NCBI GenBank assembly: GCA_964019425.1
Contig: OZ025781.1
Coordinates: forward strand, 1,432,501 to 1,496,500
DNA: 64,000 bases
Direction of reading: 5' to 3'
Origin: Flectonema sp. DT1601
Taxonomy: Eukaryota; Euglenozoa; Diplonemea; Diplonemida; Diplonemidae
The notes under the pieces: generated by a model
What the model saw: the letters and a program-made list of their open reading frames with translations, nothing else
Databases searched by the model: none
What the model was told of the DNA's origin: nothing
In this document: in pieces, positions 55,075 through 64,000 of the stretch
Position numbering within the stretch: position 1 is the stretch's first letter
Layout: every line of letters starts with the position of its first letter
Made by a program: the position numbers and the translations under genes

Positions 55075-56349
55075 ATGAAAATGAACATTACGATGTTGTT
55101 AACCATTGCGTCTCTACTAATTGGAGGAGTAGCGCCGTTTGATTTTACTGCAGCGACGATGGCCGACCAGTATATTGACTTAAATACGAGGGAATACATG
55201 GCTTCTGTTAAGCTAAACTCGAATGACATTTATGGTTGGGGTCCTAGTACTGCAGTTGTTAAAGGTGGGTTTGTTTTAGTATGGATATCTTCTTATTCTG
55301 ATGAGAGTGGCAGACATCAGCTAATAGCCAAGTTCTATACATCGAGAGTTTTGGAAGTTCCCAATGCTGTTATTGTTTTATGTAACGTATACCCAAGGTT
55401 ACCACCAAAAATAGCAGCCTCATACAGCACGGGATTAGTACATGTTGTTTACCAAGTAGGGACGTTAATGGTAACCTCCCAGTTGATAGTTGAGAATAAC
55501 GGCATCACTCTCACATCTGGTGAATGCCCCGTAGACACACCCGACATGACATATTTGTACCAACACGCGATTGCAGCTTCTTATGACGAGTCCTTTTTTG
55601 TTACGGCTTCAGTCAATACGTTACCTTCACAACAAACTAACGGGATTACATTAGACTTTTTTGTCAATGGAAGAACTTACCAGTGGCACAGAGTACTTCC
55701 ATACAAATTCTCTTGGCAATCCCGTCCTGATGTAGCCGTCTTGAATAATGGAAATATTCTTGTAGTGTGGCAGCAGTATGCCGGACTCACAATCTCGGGA
55801 CATATTTTTACTAGAACAGGATTATCAATCGGTGAGACATTCCAAGTAGACGCTGGTAATGAAATGGGAGGTGTTGGAGAACCTTTTATTATAACTAAGA
55901 AAATGAGTTCTGGTTTTATCATCCTGTGGAAGGAAGACTCTGAGATGGCTACTTCGCAAAAAGATCCGACTCCAGGGATCTGGCTTCGTGAGTTTACAGA
56001 AAATGGTGAATATATTCTCGAAGAACCATTCACTGTGAGGTTAGTCCGTTCAGAGTTATCACAAGGTACTGGATTCATCCCAACTGGACTGATGGGAGCA
56101 ACCGACTCAAATTTAGTTGTTGTCTGGTTAGAAGGAACTACTTTAAACGTCGACATGTTTAGCTTACAACATGATGGAACTTATGCGATGCGTCTCAAAG
56201 GTAGCACCGGCCAGATACATGTCACACCCGGTTTTGGCAATATCGCAAAACCAGCGTTGCCACTGATTGGTGACGAATTTGGGTTTTCAATCATTGCTTC
56301 ATTCGGACCATCAGATCCCCTTTTACTTTATACTTTATATAATTATTAA
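55075..56349 (+). CDS. Secreted or surface protein with beta-propeller-like VxW repeats
   Basis: This 424-residue protein begins with a likely signal peptide (residues 1-20, hydrophobic core TMLLTIASLLIGGVA). The body carries repeated strand motifs ending in a hydrophobic-x-Trp pattern: GFVLVW (65-70), GNILVVW (226-232), GFIILW (280-285) and NLVVVW (346-351). After the second of these the chain runs GHIFTRTGLSIGETFQV. This spacing resembles the extracellular propeller repeats with D/N-G-x-(hydrophobic)2-V-x-W blades found in some bacteria and protists. No transmembrane helix follows the leader and no catalytic motif is visible. An alternative start at 55003 opens only a very short upstream frame that ends before the gene. 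The pyrimidine-AG upstream (54977) is about 97 bases from the ATG, so the leader is the longest of the five. Function is unknown; binding or adhesion is a guess from the fold. Confidence 0.85.
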   Translation: MKMNITMLLTIASLLIGGVAPFDFTAATMADQYIDLNTREYMASVKLNSNDIYGWGPSTAVVKGGFVLVWISSYSDESGRHQLIAKFYTSRVLEVPNAVIVLCNVYPRLPPKIAASYSTGLVHVVYQVGTLMVTSQLIVENNGITLTSGECPVDTPDMTYLYQHAIAASYDESFFVTASVNTLPSQQTNGITLDFFVNGRTYQWHRVLPYKFSWQSRPDVAVLNNGNILVVWQQYAGLTISGHIFTRTGLSIGETFQVDAGNEMGGVGEPFIITKKMSSGFIILWKEDSEMATSQKDPTPGIWLREFTENGEYILEEPFTVRLVRSELSQGTGFIPTGLMGATDSNLVVVWLEGTTLNVDMFSLQHDGTYAMRLKGSTGQIHVTPGFGNIAKPALPLIGDEFGFSIIASFGPSDPLLLYTLYNY

Positions 56350-57021
56350 TAACTTCATCACATACTGTACAAGTCAGGTATGGGCTACCTAGTCACTGAT
56401 CTTGTATTCGAGTTGTCTTTATTTTCTTACTACCCATCTCTCGTAACTGAGAACAGTATTTGTTATCTACCAAAGGATGGTTATTCACAGCTTCATTCTC
56501 GTATTCACGTATTGCTCTCTCTCGTTGTTGCTTATTCTTTCAATCCTCTGTCGTGGGTGGGTTGTAGTTTTATTTAACTCACGCTTGTGTCCTTCCTGCA
56601 CTGTTTTACACTCCGGGTGGTGGTGTTTGTGACTGTTAGAGGATTATATTACACTTTAAGATGAGTGTTCCCAACTTGTTTTTTTCTTTCCTCTCTTTGA
56701 AATGATAGCAATTTTTTTGATACTTAGAATGTAGCGGACTCGTAGTTGGGTCTTGTGTTTTAATACATATTTCTTGGTCTTTTACCACATGTTTGGTTTT
56801 TTTTTCTCTCGTTCTTTTAAAATAGTTCGCTCTTATCCACATAATCTGCGTTGTGGATTGAGTTGCGTATTAACAGCATGGTACACGTTCTCTTGTGCTT
56901 TGATTTGCACTGTATGCTGCTGATGTAGTCTTCCTCTCTGTTTTTTTTTCAGCTTGCACAGTGGTTTAGTTCTCCCTCGAGCACAGCTGTTGCGATTGTT
57001 TTATTTTTTTTACTTCGACGA
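56350..57021. other. Intergenic, VxW-repeat gene to inverted-end element
   Basis: Mostly T-rich mixed sequence. The 65-residue + frame at 56380-56577 has no supporting signal. Confidence 0.55.
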
Positions 57022-57107
57022 AGTCGGAGAAAGAAACTATTCAGATTAAGAGTCGTGTGCGGTTCAGTATAACTGTCTGTGATCAAGAAGTCTTATCTGA
57101 ATAGTTA
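57022..57107 (+). repeat. Structured element with inverted ends, copy 2 (inside gene cluster)
   Basis: It starts AGTCGGAGAAAGAAACTATT, almost identical to the copy at 36.7 kb. ACTATTCAGATTAAG pairs with CTTATCTGAATAGT along 14 bp with one bulged T. The interior is shorter and unlike copy 1. It sits between the VxW-repeat gene and the small proline-rich gene. Confidence 0.6.
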
Positions 57108-57262
57108 TTAGTTTTATCTACACTACTTTAATGTTGGTCGTGGCTGTGTGCGCCACATCTCCATCTACCGAGAAAACAAAAAACTGATACCAGTAATTTA
57201 GGTAACTAAGTTAGCTCTTCATCACATTATTTATAACACTTAACAGATAATAATAAATCACA

Positions 57263-57712
57263 ATGGTAGTCACTGCTCGGATGTCTCCTCCACCAATGGG
57301 AATGCTAGGTATAGATATGTTAGAAACAAGAGGACAAATAAATAGTTTGCATACTCGAGTTAAATCACTACAAGCTAGAGTTGAGTCGAGGGGAATGATG
57401 GGTCCTCCAAAGCCATTTGGAAGTAAAGGATCGACAATAATATCTCCAATGCCTCCTTGTTGTAAAAATGTAAGTCCACCACCACCTGCAATGAGCCCTC
57501 TTCCACCTGTCATATTAAATAAGCAGCATGCAGAACAGCAAGTAGTGTCAGCACTAGCAGCGTGGATGGTTCAAAATAGCTCATCGGCGAATAGTCTTCC
57601 TCCACACGTCGATATTCAAATTAGGAAGAGGCGTTCCCTGCCACCGCTTTCAGTGGATATTCCAAGTGACGGATCAAATATAAAGTTACCGAAAGCAATG
57701 AGAATCGCATGA
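57263..57712 (+). CDS. Small proline-rich protein with short coiled coil, unknown function
   Basis: This 149-residue frame has none of the Phe/Lys runs that mark spurious frames in this window, and its composition is protein-like. Residues 15-42 form an amphipathic helix with heptad-like spacing (MLETRGQINSLHTRVKSLQ). Residues 47-83 are rich in Pro with a PPPP run at 72-75 and a CC pair at 66-67. Residues 87-106 can form a helix (EQQVVSALAAWMVQ), and RKRR at 121-124 is a possible nuclear-localisation or basic patch. A pyrimidine-poor AACAG acceptor-like site ends 16 bases before the ATG. The structured inverted element at 57036-57105 lies about 160 bases upstream. I recognise no family. Composition, position in the same-strand cluster and spacing support a real gene. 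Confidence 0.72.
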   Translation: MVVTARMSPPPMGMLGIDMLETRGQINSLHTRVKSLQARVESRGMMGPPKPFGSKGSTIISPMPPCCKNVSPPPPAMSPLPPVILNKQHAEQQVVSALAAWMVQNSSSANSLPPHVDIQIRKRRSLPPLSVDIPSDGSNIKLPKAMRIA

Positions 57713-58493
57713 CTAGTATGGGACTCCTTGTGATGACGGCATTAAAATTACATCTTAATTTGAGTCCCGAAAATATCTATCCTTCCAACAACTATTACGT
57801 CTCTCAGTCCTGTTTGTGGTAAAAAATCTTATGTGAAATGTCCCAGAGCAAACTGCCACTGTGCATGTATTGTACTCCCATCTCTCTCTGTAAAATGTTT
57901 ATTATTATTTTTTTTGTTATTTCTTTTTAATAAGCACAATGGTCAAAGCAAGTAAAACAGCATACATGAAATTCTGTTAAGGCTAATTCCTTAGCAATTT
58001 TGCCTCTTTGTTCAGCTGCTGTCTAATTCGTTGTTTTGTGTGCGTGGTGCTAATGATTTTAGTTAGCTGCCAGATGTATTGTACCTCTCTTTTCGTTCCC
58101 GATCCCCGTCCTGTGGTGTTTACGCACCTGCATTGTACATATATTTGTTCTTATCTAACACTAACTTCTGTTTTTTTTTTCTCTTCTCCTTTTTTTTGGT
58201 TTCCAAGTACACCTTGGCTCCGTGCAAAGTTAATAATCACGTTGTACATAATCTTTATAATTATGAGTGAAATTTCTTTTTTTATTATTTTTTTTTATTG
58301 AAATTTTTTTTATTATACCCCGTCAGCCGAAGCAATACCAAAACAATCCTAACAAGATTGGGTCTAATTACGTTGATGTTGCCTCGTAGCTTTAGGGAGT
58401 TATCTCGATGCTCTTTAGTTTGCTGTATCAGCGATGCATAGTGCGCAATGTATTGGACTTCCTTATCTATCTATCTACCAAAAGTCCTCTGTT

Positions 58494-58522
58494 GCTGTGA
58501 GTTACCCAACAATACTCACAGC
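58494..58522 (+). repeat. 9-bp stem-loop upstream of the kinase gene
   Basis: GCTGTGAGT (58494-58502) and ACTCACAGC (58514-58522) are perfect complements around an 11-base loop. Confidence 0.5.
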
Positions 58523-58711
58523 ATGCAGTAACTTTGGATTAAATAATTAAAAAGGCAAAAAAAAAAAAAAAAATGTTATTATGGTTTCAATTTTTGGAAA
58601 ACTGCAAAATAAACAAAAAGCCAAAACTAACTTTTTTTATTTTATTTTTATAATTGCATTTTATTATTTTCTGCTTAGTTCCTTCTTTTCGGGAGCAAAA
58701 TCGTGAGAACG

Positions 58712-58742
<31 letters not shown>

Positions 58743-58845
58743 TATTAGCACTTCGTTGACATACTTTAACTGTTGTGAATGTTTGTCATTGTCTGTTCTT
58801 ATGATGGAAATCAACTCGTTTATTCAATTCGCTGTTGTTTTTTTT

Positions 58846-58868
58846 TGGTTTGCTGAGTTTGCAAACCA
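58846..58868 (+). repeat. 8-bp stem-loop upstream of the kinase gene
   Basis: TGGTTTGC and GCAAACCA pair perfectly around TGAGTTT. Confidence 0.45.
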
Positions 58869-58925
58869 GTTCACTGCTCATTGTAGTTGTGAGTTGATGA
58901 TCGACGTATCTGTTTTTCGTTAATT

Positions 58926-58941
58926 ACATTTTCTTCAACAG
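58926..58941 (+). promoter_or_regulatory. Polypyrimidine tract plus AG before the kinase gene
   Basis: The stretch CATTTTCTTCAACAG ends 77 bases upstream of the kinase ATG and matches a 3' splice acceptor. The leader left after this site would contain the stem-loop at 58987-59014. Confidence 0.45.
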
Positions 58942-58986
58942 GACCACTGGTGATGGTAGTACCAACAACTGAATTCCTGGTACGTG

Positions 58987-59014
58987 TTTGTTAAGAGACA
59001 TACTTCTTAACAAA
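58987..59014 (+). promoter_or_regulatory. Stem-loop directly upstream of the kinase start codon
   Basis: A perfect 10-bp inverted repeat (TTTGTTAAGA at 58987-58996 and TCTTAACAAA at 59005-59014) encloses an 8-base loop. Only four bases separate it from the ATG at 59019. It lies downstream of the candidate splice acceptor at 58941, so it would stay in the mature leader. A hairpin so close to the start codon could slow scanning ribosomes or bind a protein. The structure is seen in the sequence; a regulatory role is inferred. Confidence 0.5.
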
Positions 59015-59018
59015 AGGT

Positions 59019-61319
59019 ATGCACAAATACCAACCTAACGGAGGGTCAGACATTGAAAAAGAAAAACTTAAGAAGTTAGAGATATTAAGAAGGACATTAG
59101 CAGACAGTGACGATGAAGATATAGAAGAAGTACCGCCGTTGGCTTTGCCATCAGGACCACCACCTCAACCACCACAAATGCTACCGAGTACGGGGTGGAG
59201 GGCTTCAGATCAAATGTCATCATCGGTTGGGAGTATTCCTTCTCCTGATGATTTATCTTCTTCAAGAGATACTGTAGTGAGGGTTAATGTATCTCAGCTA
59301 CCTGCTCTTCCTCCTTCAGTCAGAGCTGAAGGTCCTCGTCTTGCACAACCACAACACCCAAATGCTGTTCCAGTTCGCAATGAAATGCGCTGGAAGAGAG
59401 GCCACCAAGTTGGTTGTGGAGCATTCGGTAAAGTCTTTGTAGGTCTTAATAACGAAACTGGTGAACTGATGGCAGTCAAAGCCATCTCTTTCTTGGCGAA
59501 TTCTCCCAACGTCCAGAAACAGATTACTGCAATGCGATCGGAAATTAAACTTCTCAGAGAACTCTCTCATCCGAATATTGTTCGATATCTTTATACCGAA
59601 CGAGTTGATAACTCGGTAAATATATTTATGGAATACGTTGCAGGTGGTTCTATCTCCTCTCTGCTTAAGCAGTTTGGTCCCTTAAATGAGACAATTCTCG
59701 TTAGTTACACAACTCAAATAACGCAAGCTTTACTTCACCTTCATGAGCAAAATGTTATTCACAGAGATGTAAAGGGAGCGAATGTGCTGGTTGATGTCCA
59801 TGGAACGTGTAAAGTTTGTGATTTTGGAACCGCTGCATATCTAAATGAAATTCATAGAGAACTTCAGGGAACCCCTTTTTGGATGGCTCCTGAGGTGATT
59901 CTCGAAGAGTCTTATAACACTGCCTGTGACATCTGGTCGCTTGGTTGTACTATGTTGGAAATGCTTACGGCAAGAAATCCGTTTTATCATATTAATTCTG
60001 TTCCTGCAAAGGTGATGATGACTATTGCTTATGACGATATCGATAAGCCTGTTAATCTACCTGATACTTTGACTAATATTTCTGCTCCTTGTAAAGATCT
60101 TCTTATGAAATGCTTAACAAAAAAAGCAATTCGACGACCTGATGCTAATCAAGTTTTACTTCATCCATTCTTACAACTTGATGATGAGAGTAGTGATGAC
60201 TATTACTCATCAGATAATGCTTCATCAAAGGGAAGTACTGGAAGGGAAACACCGATACCATCGGCACCACCACTGGATGAAAAGAACTCATTTCGACGAG
60301 TTTGCAGCAATCCCAGTCATGGATCACTCGTAGCATCGAGTAAGGGAAACCCTACTACACTACTTACTGACTATCCCGCATCATTTGCCAGCTCTCCTCT
60401 ATCAAAAGACAGCAGTTTAAGTTCTAGCGAAGAACAGTCTGGTAGTTGGATAAGAAGCGAACCAAGGAGATCTTCTCAACCAGGATTCCCAAGCCCTCAG
60501 CTGTTAAAAAGTGCGAGAAGCTCAAAAGACGGTTCATTGATGAGCTCTCCTGCTACACCACATAGTCAGTTTTTAAATGGAAATAAGAGACGAAGGACTA
60601 CACAACCCCACGCTACATCAAAGAAAAGAACACCAGTAGCTTCTTACATGACTATGACACCAGAGCAGCAACGGCGAGCGACGAATCCTGAAGCGATTCC
60701 AACGTTTAGAGACTATCATCCAGCAGCTTTAATTAGACAACAGTCAGGGAGGAATACTGGAACATCACAATCGAGAACTAGTTTAGGATCGAGTAAATTT
60801 AGTAGGCAAACTGGTAATAATGGAAAGTTGAAATTGAATTCACCGAGTGACTTGCAATATCAAATTTCATGTCATGTTCTTTCTTCAGTTCTTAGTTGGG
60901 CGGATATTGATCCAGAGTTTGCAGAGACTTTAATTGATGATTCAAGTGAGAGATATGGAGGTGTGAGTGTGAAGAGTTCAAGGATAAGAAGTGCATCATC
61001 TCTTGACTGTGAAACAATGAGAGGTGATGACAGAGTACGATCTGTCATTGCTTCTCGAATTGATACTTCCGGTTCAGAATTAGTATCGACTATAGACATC
61101 TCCCGCAATCGAACTCAATCTAGAGTTCTCGGTCTTCAAACTCGACGTCATAACAGAAATTCCTTCTTTGATGACGAAACATCAACCAACTGCTCTGTCA
61201 GCCCAACAGTTATCCCATCTAAGCGTCGTGTTTGCAACGCTACTCTCGTCGGATGGGGTTGTGTTGGTCTTTTATTCATCGTAATTATATGTTTAATTGT
61301 TATACTGGTAGTAAGCTGA
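59019..61319 (+). CDS. MAP3K/STE11-type serine/threonine protein kinase with C-terminal tail anchor
   Basis: This 766-residue protein has an acidic, Pro-rich N-terminal region (1-123), a kinase domain at about 124-385, a Ser/Thr-rich basic linker (390-735) and a hydrophobic C-terminus. All catalytic landmarks are present: glycine loop GCGAFG (132-137), Lys154 in MAVK, Glu175 in helix C, HRD (248-250) with Lys252 and Asn255, DFG (268-270), GTPFWMAPE (284-292), DIWSLG (304-309) and the invariant Arg373. The GTPFWMAPEV activation segment and VKGANVL loop place it in the STE group, closest to MEKK/STE11 MAP3Ks. Residues about 745-766 are almost wholly aliphatic and end the protein, so it should be a tail-anchored membrane kinase with its catalytic domain in the cytosol. 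An unusual 10-bp stem-loop ends four bases before the ATG (58987-59014). The stop is TGA. The family call is firm; which MAP kinase cascade it feeds is unknown. Confidence 0.95.
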   Translation: MHKYQPNGGSDIEKEKLKKLEILRRTLADSDDEDIEEVPPLALPSGPPPQPPQMLPSTGWRASDQMSSSVGSIPSPDDLSSSRDTVVRVNVSQLPALPPSVRAEGPRLAQPQHPNAVPVRNEMRWKRGHQVGCGAFGKVFVGLNNETGELMAVKAISFLANSPNVQKQITAMRSEIKLLRELSHPNIVRYLYTERVDNSVNIFMEYVAGGSISSLLKQFGPLNETILVSYTTQITQALLHLHEQNVIHRDVKGANVLVDVHGTCKVCDFGTAAYLNEIHRELQGTPFWMAPEVILEESYNTACDIWSLGCTMLEMLTARNPFYHINSVPAKVMMTIAYDDIDKPVNLPDTLTNISAPCKDLLMKCLTKKAIRRPDANQVLLHPFLQLDDESSDDYYSSDNASSKGSTGRETPIPSAPPLDEKNSFRRVCSNPSHGSLVASSKGNPTTLLTDYPASFASSPLSKDSSLSSSEEQSGSWIRSEPRRSSQPGFPSPQLLKSARSSKDGSLMSSPATPHSQFLNGNKRRRTTQPHATSKKRTPVASYMTMTPEQQRRATNPEAIPTFRDYHPAALIRQQSGRNTGTSQSRTSLGSSKFSRQTGNNGKLKLNSPSDLQYQISCHVLSSVLSWADIDPEFAETLIDDSSERYGGVSVKSSRIRSASSLDCETMRGDDRVRSVIASRIDTSGSELVSTIDISRNRTQSRVLGLQTRRHNRNSFFDDETSTNCSVSPTVIPSKRRVCNATLVGWGCVGLLFIVIICLIVILVVS

Positions 61320-61481
61320 CTAGGTTAAGTCCGACTATTCCCCAGTCCCTCAAAGACAGGTTAACACGGTAACGACTTACCATGAAAATGATCAATTTAG
61401 CTAGAAGGCTGATTGTTTATTTTCTTATTGCAGACTTAGGTCTGAGCTGGAATATTACACTAGTCAAGTTGGTCGGATGAA

Positions 61482-61512
<31 letters not shown>

Positions 61513-62239
61513 GATTATTTTTATTTGAAAAAAAAAAAAAAAAAAAAAAAAAAATGTATGATATAATTAATTTATGGCGACAAAAGGGGGGGAAAAAAAA
61601 GGTGGAGATGAAGTTTTTTTTTTTTTTTTTTCTTTTTCCCCCTGAAAAAGAGTGTGTTTTTTTTTATTAAAAAAGAATCTTACTATCACTCACATACTTG
61701 CAATCCTAAGTGTTCTCTATTATTGTCATTTGATGGAATGATGGGCATTATAACAAAGTTAATGAGCTTTGTGGTTTTCAGTAAACCAAAATCGCCTCTA
61801 TTTAACAACATTTATCTGTTGTTTTGTTTGCGTGATCAAGGCTGTAATCTTTACAAAATGCTGCTTTGGAAGGCAGCTAATGTCACCAACGTTAACCACC
61901 TGTGCGGTTTCCCTGCGGGGACTCATCCTTTTTGTGTTGTCTTTATCTGGTTTGTTGCTATTCGTTTCTTTACTCTGCTATGTTTGCATTTTTTATTTTT
62001 TTTTATTTTCTTCCCTCCCCCCTGAGCTTTGCTATTCATCGTTCACGCGCGTCACTGACCTTCAGGTTAGCATCACGACGCAGTGGACCCAAAGATGTTA
62101 TGGGTATGTTTAATTAGTCTTTTTTTATTTTTATTTATTTTTATATTTTTTTTATATTAAAAAAAATGTTTTTTTTTTTTTTTCCCCACTCTTTTGCTTG
62201 ATCACCTAATAATTGAATATTGCTAATACATATCTATAA

Positions 62240-62272
<33 letters not shown>

Positions 62273-63144
62273 ATTTTTACCCAATCAAAACAACAATTTT
62301 TTGAGTGACGGTGATACAAATACAATTAAAGTCCCTAAAACTTACTGATGAAGGCCAAAAAAAAAAAAAAAAAAAAAGGGACAAGTAGTATAAGATTATG
62401 GCCTGAAACTACGTTTTTCCAGTGTTATACGAAACAGCAGAACAATTTTATTTGATATTTTTCACAGTCTTATTTTTCTCAAAATGCATTTTTTTTTTTT
62501 TTTTTTTTAATAATCTCACATACTGATAATTAAACGGTTTTTACGTTTTCGTGGATGTTACTTATTGGTAATTGCTTTAAAAAAAAAAAAAAAAAAAAAA
62601 AATGCAACACAGCTTCTACACTAATCGCAACAATGCTTTTCTTTATTTAAGCTTTCATAGCTTTTCGCGAGTTTTTTTTTTTCCCCTTTTTTTTTTTTCC
62701 AGGGTGTTTTCAGTTTTTCCCCTCCCTCGTATCGTATTTACTTCACAGTGGAAAATCCTCATATTAGAGTCACTGAGCTCCTTACTAAAGCAGCCAATTA
62801 TGTGGCTTTTTTTCACAAGAGAAGCTTTGTATTAAAATAGTTTGCGTAAGGAATTGTGTTCTGCGTCTGAGTTTTTTTTTTTTTTTCTTTAAAAGAATTG
62901 TATCAGTCTGTTGTTTAATTTTTTGAGGTGGTGTCTTCAGAGTTCAAAAAAAATTCTCAAATTTCCTTATAAGAAACAATCCAACAACCAAATTAATTTT
63001 TATACTTTTCGCAACTCTCCTTTTACCCTATTTTGTCTTCAGTTCTTTGTGTCGCAGTTCTATGGGCTGCCACACACGGCTGATTTGATAGGGTTTTTTA
63101 CTTTATTCGTTTATCTCAACAACAAACAAAAAAGAGGGGGAAAG

Positions 63145-63176
<32 letters not shown>

Positions 63177-63538
63177 ACTTGACAGTCTTTCATGTTGAAG
63201 TGTATAGGTGTTTAGGTTGCAAGAAATTTTTCTTTTTTTTTTTTTGTTGACTTTTAGGGTACATTCTGGTTGTTATTTAGTTACCGACCTAGAAACAAAT
63301 TTATTAATGCCTTATTGCGGGGTTTGTGTCAGACATGTGTCGGCTACACTCGGTACCATACTGTTTGCAATTTTAATAAAAAAAATATTTAATAATCCTT
63401 ATTGTGTCCTCTGGGGTCAACCAACGATGCACATGATGGAAAACAAAAAAGAAAAGTTCGTAAATGTTTTATTCTTCACATTGTATTCTTAATCTCTTTA
63501 GTTTTTTTTTTTTTTTTTTGTCTTTCATTTTTTTTACC

Positions 63539-63560
63539 CAACAGGTGTGCTTACCTGTTG
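63539..63560 (+). repeat. 8-bp stem-loop
   Basis: CAACAGGT and ACCTGTTG pair perfectly around GTGCTT, directly after a long T run. Confidence 0.5.
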
Positions 63561-63673
63561 AGCCATTACATTATTATCCTTCGATAATTATATCTGAAAA
63601 TAAATATCTCTCTCTCTCTCTGTTGTATTCTCCCCAAAGAAAGGAGACGTCATTTTTTCAACGATATCACACG

Positions 63674-63697
63674 AAGCAACTCAGCAGTGAGTTGCTT
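63674..63697 (+). repeat. 10-bp stem-loop with GCAG loop
   Basis: AAGCAACTCA (63674-63683) and TGAGTTGCTT (63688-63697) are perfect complements around GCAG. Only a short TTA follows, so it is not an obvious terminator. Confidence 0.55.
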
Positions 63698-64000
63698 TTA
63701 GCTTCCCGATACCCTTTTTTCATTCTTTATTTTAAGTATCCCTTCTCCCTTTTGTTCTTTTATACCTGTACTTTCATCGCATGCAACTATACTACGCTAT
63801 TATATTGTGTTCTTAACAATGCTGTGTTGAATTCGTTGTTGGTATCCATCCTTTTGACGCTACTCAGATCATGTACCCTACCGTACCTCTGAATGAATGT
63901 GTTCAGAAATTATTTTGTTTTGTCGGCATAAGCATCGAAGGTTGGGAAGAAGAAAAAAAAAAAAAAAAAAGGGCAATCATCGACTTGACCTTTTTAAGAG

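Larger units (their letters stand above)
57713..58986. other. Intergenic, small orphan gene to kinase
   Basis: Holds two listed stem-loops, a T-rich block at 58160-58320 and an A26-like run near 58711. No gene is supported. Confidence 0.6.
61320..64000. other. Region after the kinase gene
   Basis: Homopolymers resume at once, with A and T runs longer than 25 bases. CAGAC-ttag-GTCTG near 61432 is a small hairpin, and two stronger ones lie at 63.5-63.7 kb. Frames at 61654-62117 and 63208-63892 are hydrophobic or low-complexity and carry no recognised domain. Confidence 0.6.

Noticed and set aside
55677-56156. Minus-strand 159-residue frame inside the VxW-repeat gene
   Set aside because: It lies fully antisense to a better-supported gene and has no recognisable domain.

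Overview
The window is AT-rich eukaryotic DNA, very rich in homopolymers, probably from a free-living or parasitic protist that I cannot place. Five protein genes, all on the + strand and all apparently without introns in the coding part, lie between 51.1 and 61.3 kb. The other roughly 53 kb holds no gene I can support. A pyrimidine-rich tract ending in AG lies 16 to 98 bases upstream of every one of the five start codons. That fits either spliced-leader trans-splicing of a one-way (polycistronic) transcript, as in Euglenozoa, or introns in the 5' leaders. Sequence alone does not decide between them. The genetic code looks standard, with TAA and TGA both used as stops.

Gene cluster, in order: a peroxisomal adenine-nucleotide/CoA/NAD carrier of the PMP47/PXN type (51116-52069); ribosomal protein uS13/RPS18 (54175-54642), with visibly different, expression-optimised codon use; a secreted or membrane-facing protein with beta-propeller-like VxW repeats (55075-56349); a small proline-rich orphan with a short coiled coil (57263-57712); and a large MAP3K/STE11-like protein kinase ending in a hydrophobic tail anchor (59019-61319). 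They share no pathway. Their common direction suggests shared transcription rather than a functional operon.

The gene-poor part (1-51 kb) is packed with A and T runs of 10-40 bases (the longest is A62 at 11386-11447), T/C tracts on the + strand and short trinucleotide repeats. Most long open frames there are poly-Phe or poly-Lys artefacts of these runs. Within it I can recognise: (i) a dispersed short element with an (AAAT)n-like tail, six clear copies and at least two tail fragments, whose core folds into a two-storey hairpin kept by compensatory changes; (ii) a tandem array at 43.0-43.35 kb of about four units, each with a hairpin, two of them with a UUCG loop and also with compensatory changes; (iii) a structured element with inverted ends, one copy in the desert (36.7 kb) and one inside the gene cluster (57.0 kb); (iv) a broken retroelement integrase fragment on the minus strand at 48.7-49.0 kb and a weaker one at 25.5-25.8 kb; and (v) many isolated perfect stem-loops, found in the desert and in four of the six non-coding intervals of the gene cluster.

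The most novel-looking feature is this stem-loop landscape: several unrelated repeat families and singletons in which secondary structure, rather than primary sequence, seems to be what is kept. No tRNA, rRNA or CRISPR array was found.
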